Assembly: GCA_960531495.1 (NCBI GenBank)
Contig: OY482852.1
Location: 12,222,896-12,286,895 of the forward strand
Length of the DNA stretch: 64,000 nucleotides
Direction of reading: 5' to 3'
From: Zeus faber
Taxonomy: Eukaryota > Chordata > Actinopteri > Zeiformes > Zeidae
This document shows positions 1-40,079 of the stretch, piece after piece (positions within the stretch are counted from its first letter, which is position 1; each line of letters begins with the position of its first letter). Made by a program: the position numbers and the translations under genes. The notes below the pieces were generated by a model. That model searched no databases. It was not told the DNA's origin and saw only the letters and a program-made list of their open reading frames with translations.

Positions 1-17
1 TTCTCACATGCAGAGCA

Positions 18-20
<3 letters not shown>

Positions 21-67
<47 letters not shown>

Positions 68-104
68 CGTGCGTGCGTGGGTGCGTGTTTGCGTGCGTGC
101 TTGT
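21..104. repeat. (GT)n microsatellite abutting an invs splice acceptor
   Basis: Pure GT repeat grading into GTGC/GTTT variants and ending at the acceptor TTGTGCAG that precedes the exon at 109. The GT tract occupies the place of a normal polypyrimidine tract. Confidence 0.95.
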
Positions 105-108
105 GCAG

Positions 109-9595
<9,487 letters not shown>

Positions 9596-9926
9596 GACCG
9601 CGCCACGGGCGGCTCCACGCCCCCTGATGTGCTCCGAGATGGCTGGCCGCCTCCTCTATAGGGTTACTGGGTTTATTGTTCCCTCCGCCCACCGGGTTCT
9701 CTAAAATTAAGCCATGCGACATCGGTGTCCTGACCGCACAGGTTGGGGTGACCACTACAGAAATGATGTGTGTGTGTGTGTGTTAAAGATAACCTTTAAT
9801 TCCATTGTGGAAGGAAAACACAGAATCGCACACACGCTTTCTGATAACCTTTCCTTCTGTTGTGGAGATTGAGTCAGTCCATCAACAACCGGTCATACAC
9901 CGGGCCCACCTGCAGCCCAACATGAA

Positions 9927-10043
<117 letters not shown>

Positions 10044-10212
10044 CTGGTCTCTCGCTGCCTTGGAATTTGCATTTCTATACTACGCTGATATATGCATGTA
10101 TTGTCGTGTGCATTTGCACAAGAGATCACTCAAATCTCTCCTTGTCAGTATTATATTAAGTATATACCTCAATGTTGTTGCAATGGTTTTACTTTGTTAA
10201 ATGTTCTCTAAA

Positions 10213-10218
10213 AATAAA
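10213..10218 (+). terminator. invs poly(A) signal
   Basis: Canonical AATAAA 618 nt after the invs stop, followed by a TGTTTTGTTTT stretch that looks like a downstream T/GT-rich element. Inferred from position only. Confidence 0.6.
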
Positions 10219-10247
10219 TGCAAAAGGAAACGTGTTTTGTTTTACTC

Positions 10248-10253
10248 TTTATT
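10248..10253 (-). terminator. tex10 poly(A) signal
   Basis: TTTATT on + (AATAAA on -) about 330 nt downstream of the tex10 stop at 10580. It converges on the invs signal about 30 bp away. The interval 10254-10579 is the presumed tex10 3' UTR and shows no other feature. Confidence 0.6.
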
Positions 10254-10579
10254 TTCTACTATAATTTAGCAAATGGTGACAGGTAAACCAGCACCCAACA
10301 ATATACATGAGCTTTTAATAATGGAAAAGCAAGACAAATAATAAATCAAACCAGGCAGAAAAAAAACACCCATCAAGTTAAGACAAGGTTTAAAAAGACA
10401 GTCGTCAAAACAAGAACTGCAATTTGTTTTATCCAACATAGAATACAAAAAAACCCTATTGTCAAAACATTCCTGTAGCGTAAATAAATTGAGACCGGGC
10501 TCGACGAACGTCCATCTGCTGAAGCGACTTCTAGGCATTTGTGGTGGCAAACAAAATGAGCCGGCGGCGGTGGGTGTGA

Positions 10580-21120
<10,541 letters not shown>

Positions 21121-23230
21121 TTTTGTAGTTTTCTATACAGGTATCCGTCTTTGGTGGAGAGTGGGGGCAAAATGAAAGCAAGGACTCCAAATTCAAATGA
21201 GAATCAAGAGATTTTCTGGACAAATTGTCTCTTATATAATCAAGTATTGCAGGTAAGCAGTTTATATTTGGTACAAAGCAAAGGAAGGTATTAGCTGGAA
21301 ATAGGTTAGGTTATGAACTAGATTCTGTGAACTGTTGTTATTTTAGGTCAGATAGCAAGGAAAGTGATCAGGTACTGTGACGGATCTGGCCATAATTTTT
21401 CCCCTACAGGAGCAGCCATGCAAGCACACGGATCCGGGTTAAGCATAGAATGAGTTGGGTTCACCCAGAACCGCGAGAATTGAAGAGGTTTTAAGTGTGT
21501 TGTTTCTGAGGACCCGCACACACCCTAAAACACGGTGCTTTCAGGGAAGAAGACGCAACGTTTTATATCAGACACGAGCTTATTAGTAGTATTATTATTA
21601 TTATTTACCTATTGTAACCAGAGCCTCGGCATTTCACAGACGCTCACAGCGCCTCCGAACAACAACACATCTTAATGGCAGCTCTCAGACACCCAGCGTG
21701 TTAATGTCTCGGGTCCTCGAACGCGATGTGCGCTTGTTTAGCGACAAGGGGACGCCCGGATATGCACTCGGTGAAGGGCGAATTGCACCGCCCGCCTCTG
21801 TTTTAAACCACAACCTTCAGTTCAATGAAAGGTGTAGTTACGTTTCAACGGGTTGCACCTCACGCAATGTTGTTGTTGTTTTTTTTCCTCTCACATGAAC
21901 GATACAGACAAATGCCGCCAAACAAAACGAGCCCACCGCTAAGTCGTCCCCGCATTGGCCTTGGGAATATGAGCGCTTTTGATGTCTACTCCCGTGAGGT
22001 ATTTTTTTTTTCTGCGCTTAAAACAAATACATTTCACGTTTGAATATAATTCAGTGCATGTCATCCATCATCATCGCTGTCCTCTGTTTTTTGGGGTTGT
22101 TTTTTTTTTACGTGAAACGACGGAAAATATAATTATTAAAAACAGGCAAAGTAATGGCAGCTCAGAGGGGCCTAAAACGAGCCCATCCCAAGTCGTCCTC
22201 GCGTTGGCCTTAGGAATAATAACAACACTTTGTGTTTTTCACGGGGTACTTTTATCCGCTTGAAACGAACCAACCGCACGTGTCAACGTAGTTCGGTTTA
22301 GGTTCTCTATCGCCATCCTATAATGATGTCTTGAATACGAAAGGAATGAAAATATAGTCATTAAAAACCGGCAACGTGAAGGCACCCTTAAGGGGCCTAA
22401 GGCTCGGGTTGTTTCGTTTTTTTTTTTATCAACACAGTTAGCACGCCGAAGTCACATCTACCATTAACCTCCCGTTGCGGTAGAGTCTTTAACGTCTCCA
22501 GCTCGAACATCTCGGTAAGAAAACAACGCTCTGTAAATCCCCCCCAACAATTCGGAAACGATCCAGTAACCGAAGCCGTTTCCACGTTAGATAATCATCG
22601 GGTGATATTGTTTTAAATAGCTAACGTTAGCTTAGTCCCGAACGGGAAATCGGTAATGGCGCTATTTTAGCTTTAGCTCAAAGCAGGTCAGTGTGTCTGT
22701 CCATTGTGTTGGGTCAGATAAAGGCCCGAGACGAAAACAATTGATTTGGACAACGCGAAAAAAAAAACATCGTATCTACTCTGGGAAGTTCTTAATTATC
22801 TGCTTTGATACGTGTATGTCGGGATGGAGTAGGTTAGTTGACGACCAATCGTCATAAAATAATCTGGATTAACAGTTGAGTCGCTTTTTCTATTATATCT
22901 ATTGCTACCATTACGGTCTAAGTCTATATTACATTTGCTCTCTGTTGACATTGAACGTAAACGTCTTGGATATAGAATTAATTCGCCCCCAAATCACTGA
23001 CGCAAATGCACATTTCATATATTGCAACATTTCTTAAAATCGCCCAGGACTTTGGATGGAAACGTGATTCTAGAGTCTTGTGGATTTTACAAAAAGGACC
23101 CCGATCTGCGTAAATAATTGCGATCGGGCGAATGTGCGGTCGCCGTAACAGCTCTAGTCCTCATGGGGCGCCCATGGGAGGGGGAGTGTGCATGTGTTTC
23201 TGACCGCGGTTTTCTGTGCCCACCTTGCAG
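21121..23230. promoter_or_regulatory. divergent promoter interval between tex10 and the unnamed finger gene
   Basis: Both start codons point away from this 2.1 kb stretch. It is CpG-richer than flanking introns in parts, contains the perfect palindrome GCTAACGTTAGC at 22620-22631, and holds the duplicated units described separately. The + strand gene needs a non-coding first exon here, because an acceptor (ACCTTGCAG) ends one base before its ATG. Exact transcription starts cannot be read from sequence. Confidence 0.55.
21916..22405 (+). repeat. degenerate tandem duplication in the divergent promoter
   Basis: Two related segments recur. One (AAAACGAGCCCA...AAGTCGTCC...TTGGCCTT.GGAATA) lies at 21924-21971 and again at 22174-22221, about 250 bp apart. 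The other (AAATATA.T.ATTAAAAAC.GGCAA...GGGGCCTAA) lies at about 22115-22177 and again at about 22340-22402. Together they suggest two to three diverged copies of a 220-250 bp unit. Confidence 0.75.
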
Positions 23231-23231
23231 A

Positions 23232-26200
23232 ATGGAAGGAGCACCGATGCAGCTAGCTGCACAACAGCCTCCTAAGGCAAAGATGCAAAGCGAAGCACAG
23301 TCGTCTCACAAAGCGTTTAGGAATGGGAAGGTAAGTGGTCATTTGTTTTCACCGCTGAGAAATGTCGGCCCTTGACCTAATACACAATAAATCAAGTTGA
23401 ATTAAAACATCGCACCAGGCAAGACATACAGATGCCTGTTTTTTTTAGTTGTTTTTTTTTTCTTTCCTTGTGTCATTGTCACATCTCCTGCTCGACCGGA
23501 CCTATAGACTCTCCAGTGCTATTTATAGAACTGGATGCCTATCACCCACCCTCCCACAAGTAAAAAAGCGTTTGGTAAAGTGCTCCACTTCAATGCACTG
23601 TTCTCATTTAACCAAACAAGGTTAACTAATTTGATTAACCAGCTTTCAAATAACTATTTCTATATGTTCACTAGGCTACTGTCATTATCCACCCATTTAT
23701 AGCCTTGAGAATGATGCAGTGTGTCAAATATTCTGTTTTCTCTCAAGAGTTTACAGCATTGAAGAAAAGGAAGGCTTGCACATAAGGGCAAATTACTGGT
23801 CCTCAAACTTTGCCTGAGCCACTGGCTCGTGCCTTCTTAGTTGAGCAATGTGCTCATGACCATATCCTGACTCCTCAGATGGACTACATGGCACAAATAT
23901 TGTCTGTATCTGATTTTCTCCCCAAATAAATGACAACCACCAAAACGAAACAACTGTCAAGGCAGATGGCAAATCAGGGAGCGCTGCTCCCCTGTACTCC
24001 CTCTGAACTACACCTCTGTCAGTGGAGACAAGTGGCAAGAGCTTTGGCTTCTGTGACTGTTTGTCTGGCTGCTCTGCACTTCAAGCCTGACTCATTTCAG
24101 AATTGTATAAAAATGAACACCACTCCACGGAGTTACCTTATAACCTTTACCTATAGTTGCGAGGAACCCTCTGCATATGAATTTGTGGTGTAGTTGCAGA
24201 TCTTATGTTTGTATCTCAGTTTAAAAACAATCATTCTGGTGTTGTACAATCTCACTGAATGAGAATTTAGTGCAGTTTCCAGAATGATATATTTAAATAG
24301 CGTTCAGCTGCCCCTACCTCATGCAGGGAACATGGAGGAGGTGTTCTATTTCCTCCATGGTTGTCAACGTGTGGAGGGCATGGATGTGGAGGGGAGTCCT
24401 CTGCCAAGCCTTGTCCTTTCACTAATGCTTTATGTCTCTCTCCTCCACTTGGGCTTATTCCCTCTACTGACAGAGAAAGCAGCTCCAGCATTCTGCTGAC
24501 ATAGGTAAGTTCAGGTATGGTGCCACTGCCAAGAGTTGGGGCCTGAGACCCTGATCTCTCCTGCTTCATTTGAGTGCTGGTAGGGGTGGTGGTATTCTCA
24601 CCACTCCCTGAGAATCACTCTTAGAATCGGGGGTTTTATGTGTTGTGTTGCCACGTGTGGCTGTAGACTTTATGGAACATTGATTTCCAATACTGAAACA
24701 TAATGGCAATACATTTGCCTATTTCTTGCTTATATTAGCTAAACCCATTCTATGATGTATACTTTTTTTTTTTTTTTTTTTACACAGTTCTATTGCTGAA
24801 CAACTTTAGAAATACCAACCCATTCTTGCAGAACTTTACAGTAAAGACCCATGTCTGTTGCTGGTCTGTGTCTGCTGACAATTTTTTTTTTTTTTTTTTT
24901 TTTTTTGTAAGGCTGTTATTGCAGCCAACCATTTATCTATGATGATGGTTGGTGAATTCCTTTTTCCTGTTTGCCTTAAAGTCCAGTGCAGATTTTGTGC
25001 TTGGATAGGGGCCATGTGGGCTACTCCCCCCACCCCCCCCCACCACCACCACCACACCCCTGCAGCACTTTCCTCAATCTGAGGCTGGTGTTATACCTCC
25101 TTCTCTTGAAAGTTTATTCCATGGCCAACAATAATTCTAAATTTAAGTGTGGCCTTCTTTCTGCTAAAATTAAATGTGTGCACAAGTGTTGCTGTGAACG
25201 GGCAAAGTACAGCATTATTGAAGCTGGCGTTGTGCGTTCCAGCTTTGGCCTATGTGGCTGCTGCGGCTGAGCCAGAAAATCACTTTTAAGAAGTTCGGGT
25301 TTCTAATCATTGTTCAGTTAATAAATTCACAACAGTGGATTTTCTTTTATATAAAGGCAAGCAATACAATTATTATTGCCAAAGCTCTTTTTGCTTTTTA
25401 GATTTAGGGGGTTACACAGTTGGGTAATTAGACAAGAACCTTTTAGCCCCACTTATCTCTGTTATGGATCGTTCTCATGGGTTATATTGTTTATACTTTG
25501 CACTTACCTTGGGTCATTCTGCCAGTCTTCACTAAAGGCGCAGCGATCAAGACTATTGCCTCTCTCTCCAAAAATCTGAGTGAAGTAACTGAACCGGTCA
25601 TTGGTAAGTTGAAATGAGCGCTCCTATCATACCCCCAACCTCAGTGAACCATTCACTAACTAATTGTGACTTACTGTTATTGCGTATCCACAGGTCTTCA
25701 GTATATTTGGGAGTACCGCAGTCCCAGTAAATCCGTCCCGCCACACTATCAGTGTAAACTCTGCAATGTGTCCCGCCTACAGCATGACATGCTGGCCCAC
25801 ATCAAAGGGTGGAAACACGGCTTCAGATACATAGTGAGTATTGCTAGCTTGTATAATACCAATGCTTTATCAAGCATTGGTATTATACAAGCTTCTTTCC
25901 CATGAGTTCTATAATTTCCTTGTATACCAGTAGGTGTGAGGAAAAGTAAAACGTTCACATTTTCACAGTAAATATATCTATCTTAAATATTAACAAACTT
26001 AAGAAATAACTTTTTCTTTTACTAAGCATCTCACATTGGAAATTATTATTTTAAACCCCTAATGTTAGGGCCTCACCTTTGCAGTTAATTGGGCCAGAAC
26101 TCTTTAGGCTTTAAAGAGAATATGGCTTTGAAAAGGAGTAACAAAATATAAAGCAGCAATATGAACAATCCGTAACCCAAACGTATTGGAAAGGCAGTTA

Positions 26201-27939
26201 ACGTATTTGATGCCATTTATATTGTTTTTGTGGTATCTCTTTGTATTGAAAATGGAATAGTCTGGCTGGTATTGGTACCGAAATAAAATATTTTTGAGAT
26301 AACTGCAGTTACACCTTAACAATAGGCTGCAATGTGTTCGCAGAAGCGTGTTTCCCCCGCTAAGGTCACCTGTGAGGAGGAAGAGGCTGTCAAAGATCCT
26401 GCTCTGAGAAAGGCTATTAAAGAGGTTGCAGCAGAGATAGAGAAGACTGAAGGAAGGGGTCAACTCAAGGCAAGTACATACAGTCCTTATATCTGGTGCA
26501 ACATTTATATGTATCTTGGAAAATTGCCTTATTGAATAATCTTGTTCTTCCTTATAGGTTATCCTAAAAGAGCCTTTTGATGTTCCTGCTTTTAAAGGAC
26601 TCCGTAAGTTATACTTTCTGTCTTCAGAGTAAATCATTTTTCATACTTAATACATTGTTATAATGCCGCTTTGGTTTGTGTCATTCTCATACAGGGACTG
26701 CTATTCCCAAACCTGTGCCCCTAGCAGGGATAGGAATGGGCCCAAGAGGGCCTAATATGGGTAAGTCCCTTTTCGTTGAAGAGCACACTTTGGTTCACAT
26801 TCTATCACCCTCTGTGACATGACATGACATCACATCACATCTTGTCAGGTGGCAGGTTCTCGGACCCTGGATTTCCTGGGGAGTATCCTCCTCATGGGCG
26901 TAATTTCCATGACACGTCAATGGGCGATTTGGGGGACATGGACATTGGAGGCTTCTCAGCCAGACAAGATTTCCCAGGGTCTGACATGAACCAGAGATGG
27001 GAAGGTGGAGATGGCTTTGATTTGGGCGGTGTCAGAGATGGCTTTGGGATTGGTGGATTATTGGGAGACAGCCCCGGCAGAGGTTTCCCCGGTGATGGCA
27101 GGGGCAATCTGATGGGGAGTAGTAGCCTCGCAGACATGGATCGAGCCAGCGGTAGGCCAGGCCTGATGGGAGCGCATCCAGAGGGCAGCAACCTCCCTGC
27201 AACGCTGCTGAGTCACCTGGTAGGTGAACTAGAAAGCAAAGTGTGTATGGACGTTATTACGTTTTTATCTTGCGGGCCGATTCTGTGTGATTTACCATTC
27301 TATACAATGTCTGCTCAGGATACTTTCCGGATAGAAAATGAAGATGATGCCCAAATTGTGCTGAAAGTGACACAGAAGTTAACTGACGTGTTGATGGAGT
27401 ACCGACTGAGGAGTGTATCTGGGGTATGACTTCTTTTTTTTTTTCTTTTTTGCTTTTGTTAATTGACATATTAATGTAGAGATTCCAACTGTGTTTGGTG
27501 TCTCTGCAAACATGTAACATGCTCTTTCAAATGTTTCTTACGATTGATTGTTTACAATAAGGTGTATTTCCCATTCCAAACACCTGAAGACGAGCGGGCC
27601 AAAGTGGTTATCCCTTCATTCCTTTTGTTTTCACTGTGGAAATGCATTTTGCCAGGGAATTGGTCTCAATCCCAGTTTTGGTGTGCCCTCCAGGGTTCCA
27701 GTCTGGGCTCCAGTGTGGCCAATCTATCAGGTGGTTCCATGGGATACTCCTCTTCTGCTTCTAGACTCTCAAATGCCGGAGACCGCTACTCTGGTGACTT
27801 TTCAGGTATAAACAGCTTTTGGGCGGTGGAACTCCTGGCTCATACGTCATATCTTATGTTATATTGTTCCTCGTGCTAATCTCTCCTTTCTGCAGGTCCA
27901 CTTCGTTTCTCTGACGGGCCGTCAAGGTTCTACAACTGA
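23232..27939 (+). CDS. uncharacterised single C2H2-like zinc-finger protein with Gly/Asp/Phe-rich C-terminus
   Basis: Not a family I can name. I only weakly recall unnamed fish loci of this type near tmem67. Coding exons: 23232-23330, 24474-24504, 25526-25603, 25694-25833, 26344-26469, 26558-26603, 26695-26760, 26849-27219, 27319-27423, 27694-27805, 27896-27939; phases agree and give 405 aa. Order: short Gln/Lys-rich head; helical KTIASLSKNLSEVTEPVIG; finger at about residues 88-108 (CKLC...H...H, Cx2Cx11Hx5H, matrin/U1-like spacing); acidic-basic helix (EEEEAVKDPALRKAIKEV); Pro/Gly linker; a 124-residue exon rich in Gly, Asp, Phe and Met with RGF/GGRF motifs; helix DAQIVLKVTQKLTDVL; end GPSRFYN. 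This suggests a nuclear RNA- or DNA-binding protein, but that is inference. Intron 26470-26557 uses a GC donor (AAG|GCAAGT). The 31-nt second exon and the choice of start are the least certain parts. Confidence 0.85.
25846..25893. repeat. perfect 22-bp inverted repeat with 4-nt loop
   Basis: Left arm 25846-25867 and right arm 25872-25893 are exact reverse complements, separated by TATC. It starts 13 nt after the donor of the zinc-finger exon (25694-25833), so the pre-mRNA could form a stable hairpin next to the 5' splice site. Confidence 0.95.
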
Positions 27940-28248
27940 CCCAATCCAGTGAAGCTCATGGAACTCAACAATTCTCACAATTACTCCTGAGATTATGTCC
28001 CAATGATGGAAAACTAGTTATGCCTGTTTAGAGGAAGGATGGACGACTTTTCATTTTAGTTATCGTTCTCAGACCTTGCATTGGAACACTCAACATGTTG
28101 TATATAGTAACTACATCGGACCAAATGTCGATTTATATTTTGTTTTAATTTCATACTTCAGAAGATCTAGAAGTGCAAAAACTAAAATTTCTTGTAGCTT
28201 GTTAGGAAGTGCATGATGAATGCAGTGATAACCTTTTATTTCATTTAA

Positions 28249-28254
28249 AATAAA
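28249..28254 (+). terminator. poly(A) signal of the unnamed finger gene
   Basis: AATAAA about 310 nt after the stop at 27939, followed by a TTTTTCTTTTGACGTTGATG stretch. The 27940-28248 interval is the presumed 3' UTR. Confidence 0.6.
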
Positions 28255-29060
28255 AAATATAAAATCACTTTTTCTTTTGACGTTGATGCTTTTGTTTTAT
28301 TTTATTTTTTGCCCAAATTATATTGAAACGAAAGTAAATGAGAACGATGCTTTGTTTTTCTAAATCTACTGACTGTGCTTACACTAAGTACATTTACCAT
28401 AAATACGACCTTCATCATTGAAACAATGTCATCCATTATAAACTTTGGATGTCTGTAATTCAAATGTAAACTCAATACACATTTGGTTGGATCTCACTTC
28501 ATGAGCTCTCCTCATGAAACTCTCGTAATTTAGGAAATAATGGTTGCATACACAATACAGTTGGAGCCACTCCTACAAGAAACAAAAATACTCTAATGCA
28601 TAGTGGGTAAAATGCGCTCTAAAGTGGACATTGTCACCCCTTTGGTCGGAAACCTCACTCCACATGGTGAAGTACGCTACTAATGGGTAGGATGGAGCCC
28701 AAAGTATGAGCTGCATGGGATGTTCATACTGTCCAGTGCCTTTACTGTCCCCAGGAAATACCTCTTCATATTTATTATAAACTTAAATCCAGGAGGCTTC
28801 AATTATGGTTTTTGGTCTTCTTTATCATATATACACAAAACCATGAATCTTAAAGATGTTTTCATTCTAACCACTTTGTTTTTGTTACACCTTCATTTTC
28901 ACCATGTCCCCAAGTGCAAATTATAAAATAAAATAATAAAATATTCAAAATATTGCCTCATTATTTTCTAGACTAAGTGAAAGTGTCTCTAATCATACAT
29001 GTTAACTCAATGAGAATTGTAGTATTTTTTATTTTCTTCTTTTTACGATGCGGGGCGTGT
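28255..29060. other. intergenic DNA between the finger gene and tmem67
   Basis: About 0.8 kb of AT-rich DNA with poly-T/A runs and further AATAAA-like strings. No coding sequence, RNA gene or mobile element recognised. Confidence 0.6.
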
Positions 29061-29074
29061 CCCTTGAAATCCAC

Positions 29075-29246
29075 GTAAACACACGTTTCCATGTAAACAT
29101 ATGAGGGGAATTCCCCAGCTGGCGGCGGTCGCCCGCCTGTGACGTCACAGCCCCAGCGCTCCGTGGGGCGGTGGGACGGCAGGGGGCGCCGGTGAGCCGC
29201 CGCCGGGACCCGAGGAGAACGGCGGAGGAGGCCGTGTTTGTTTACC
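29075..29246 (+). promoter_or_regulatory. tmem67 proximal promoter
   Basis: GC-rich stretch just upstream of the tmem67 start. It holds two forkhead-type GTAAACA motifs (29075-29081, 29093-29099) and one reverse copy TGTTTAC (29239-29245), a full CRE palindrome TGACGTCA (29140-29147) and the 12-bp palindrome GGGGAATTCCCC (29105-29116). The motifs are directly visible; use by FOXJ1-, CREB/ATF- or NF-kB-type factors is inference. Confidence 0.5.
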
Positions 29247-38743
<9,497 letters not shown>

Positions 38744-39300
38744 GCTTCCCTGCTGGTTTGTTGATAATGCCAATGTTGCTTAGTTGTGTGTGTTTGTAGA
38801 GCATGTAAATGTTTACACTTTGTGCAGCTGTTTTCTACACTTTTTTATAAACTTTTTATTTTACATAAATAGTATTTTTTTTTTTTCTTTCCCACCGATA
38901 GCGGATATTTTTCTAAGCTATGATTTTTTTTCTTCGTCATAAAAACTTGACATTTGACATAATAGCAGTGTTGCTTTATTGCCCCTTGTCTGTTGGACAT
39001 TTTCTCTTCATCTATCCATTGAAATCGTATGACCCCAAAAGAAACACGATATAATGTGATTTATGAAAAATATTTTCATTTTAATCTATCTACATTTTTT
39101 TCTGCTGTGTCTCCGTCAAACTCGGAAATCGGTTTACTCCCCACGTCGGAGCTAATCGTTCCATTGCTTCTTTTTTGGGAAAGCGTGGAATCCGGAAGAA
39201 ACGTCGTGTTTGTTTGGCCAGCTTCTCAGTTTTACAACCATGTGCACGGAACCTAAAACGACGGACCAGTTTGGATGGAAGCTAGACGTTCTCAAATAAT
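38744..39300. other. tmem67 3' UTR and spacer
   Basis: T-rich DNA downstream of the tmem67 stop. The only canonical AATAAA close by is at 39298-39303; an ATAAAT variant lies nearer, at about 38866. No coding sequence. Confidence 0.5.
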
Positions 39301-39329
39301 AAACCGATGCAAAGTGAACTTTGCTCACC

Positions 39330-39950
39330 CTCAACGGTGTGCGCCATGTTGCCGGGACACCACGTCTGTTCTCTCGGCCAACTCGAACCCGGGGACGTTT
39401 GCCCCGAATTCCGACTTGGAACCCCGCCCGCTCCTCTGCGCTTTTACGAGCGGGAGGTGGGATTTTCCGAGTTCCATGTCAGCGGAACGCGCCATGCGAC
39501 CCGAAGGCTATTTCCGCGTCGCCGGGCCCTTGCTACGTCATCGCGCCTGTCAGCGCTCAGCCAACCAGCGCTCACCTGGTGCTGCTCCGCGCTGGGGAGG
39601 GATGCACGGCGTTCCGCTGCTCGCTGTTCAGCCATGAACTTCAACCGCCGCTTCAAAGCCTCCGGTTGAGGTGAGTCCTTGTCCGGCGGTTCCTCCATAC
39701 ATTGCACGCAGGCTGTTTTGCCGCTCCCCGTGTATTTCCACAGCTTATTATTCTTGCCAACGGTTGTTGGGTGGAGCAGACGCCAGCGCTAGCTAGCAGA
39801 CGCTCCAGGGCTGCTTCGGTACGTTTATTCACGACGCGCCGTTTCCAAAGTCACTCGACGGCGATGCGCAATGTGGCGTCTGTGGTGTGATGCCGTGCGC
39901 TCGTCGCTGCTCGATCGGAGCTGGTTCTCGCTGTGTCGTGTAGCTTGCCT
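39330..39950 (+). promoter_or_regulatory. CpG-rich putative pdp1 promoter and first non-coding exon
   Basis: GC- and CpG-rich island-like stretch between tmem67 and pdp1. A good donor (GGTTGAG|GTGAGTCC) at 39669-39670 suits a 5' UTR exon that would splice to the pdp1 start exon at 41463. No conserved peptide spans the region, so coding potential is doubtful. Confidence 0.5.
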
Positions 39951-40033
39951 GGGGCCGGTCATATCAACAAACATGGCAACTTCGTTGCAGTGCGGGGAAG
40001 GGCCCTGTGTGGAGTCGGTGTAAGGCAGGACTG

Positions 40034-40079
40034 TTTCACTGGCGGGGCGGGGGTGGGGGGTGGCCCGCCCACCAGTGAA
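40034..40079. repeat. GC-box inverted repeat
   Basis: Arms TTCACTGG and CCAGTGAA flank a G-rich centre with CGGGGCGGG on the left and CCCGCCC on the right, extending the stem. The centre has several runs of three or more G. Confidence 0.85.

Noticed and set aside
25846..25893. The perfect hairpin as a microRNA precursor
   Set aside because: The stem is only 22 bp with a 4-nt loop, shorter than Drosha/Dicer substrates, and no lower stem continues outside it.
39275..39707. Several overlapping frames of about 90-120 codons on both strands in the pdp1 upstream CpG-rich DNA
   Set aside because: High GC lowers stop frequency. All frames are open together and none resembles a known protein, so it is better explained as a promoter and 5' UTR exon.
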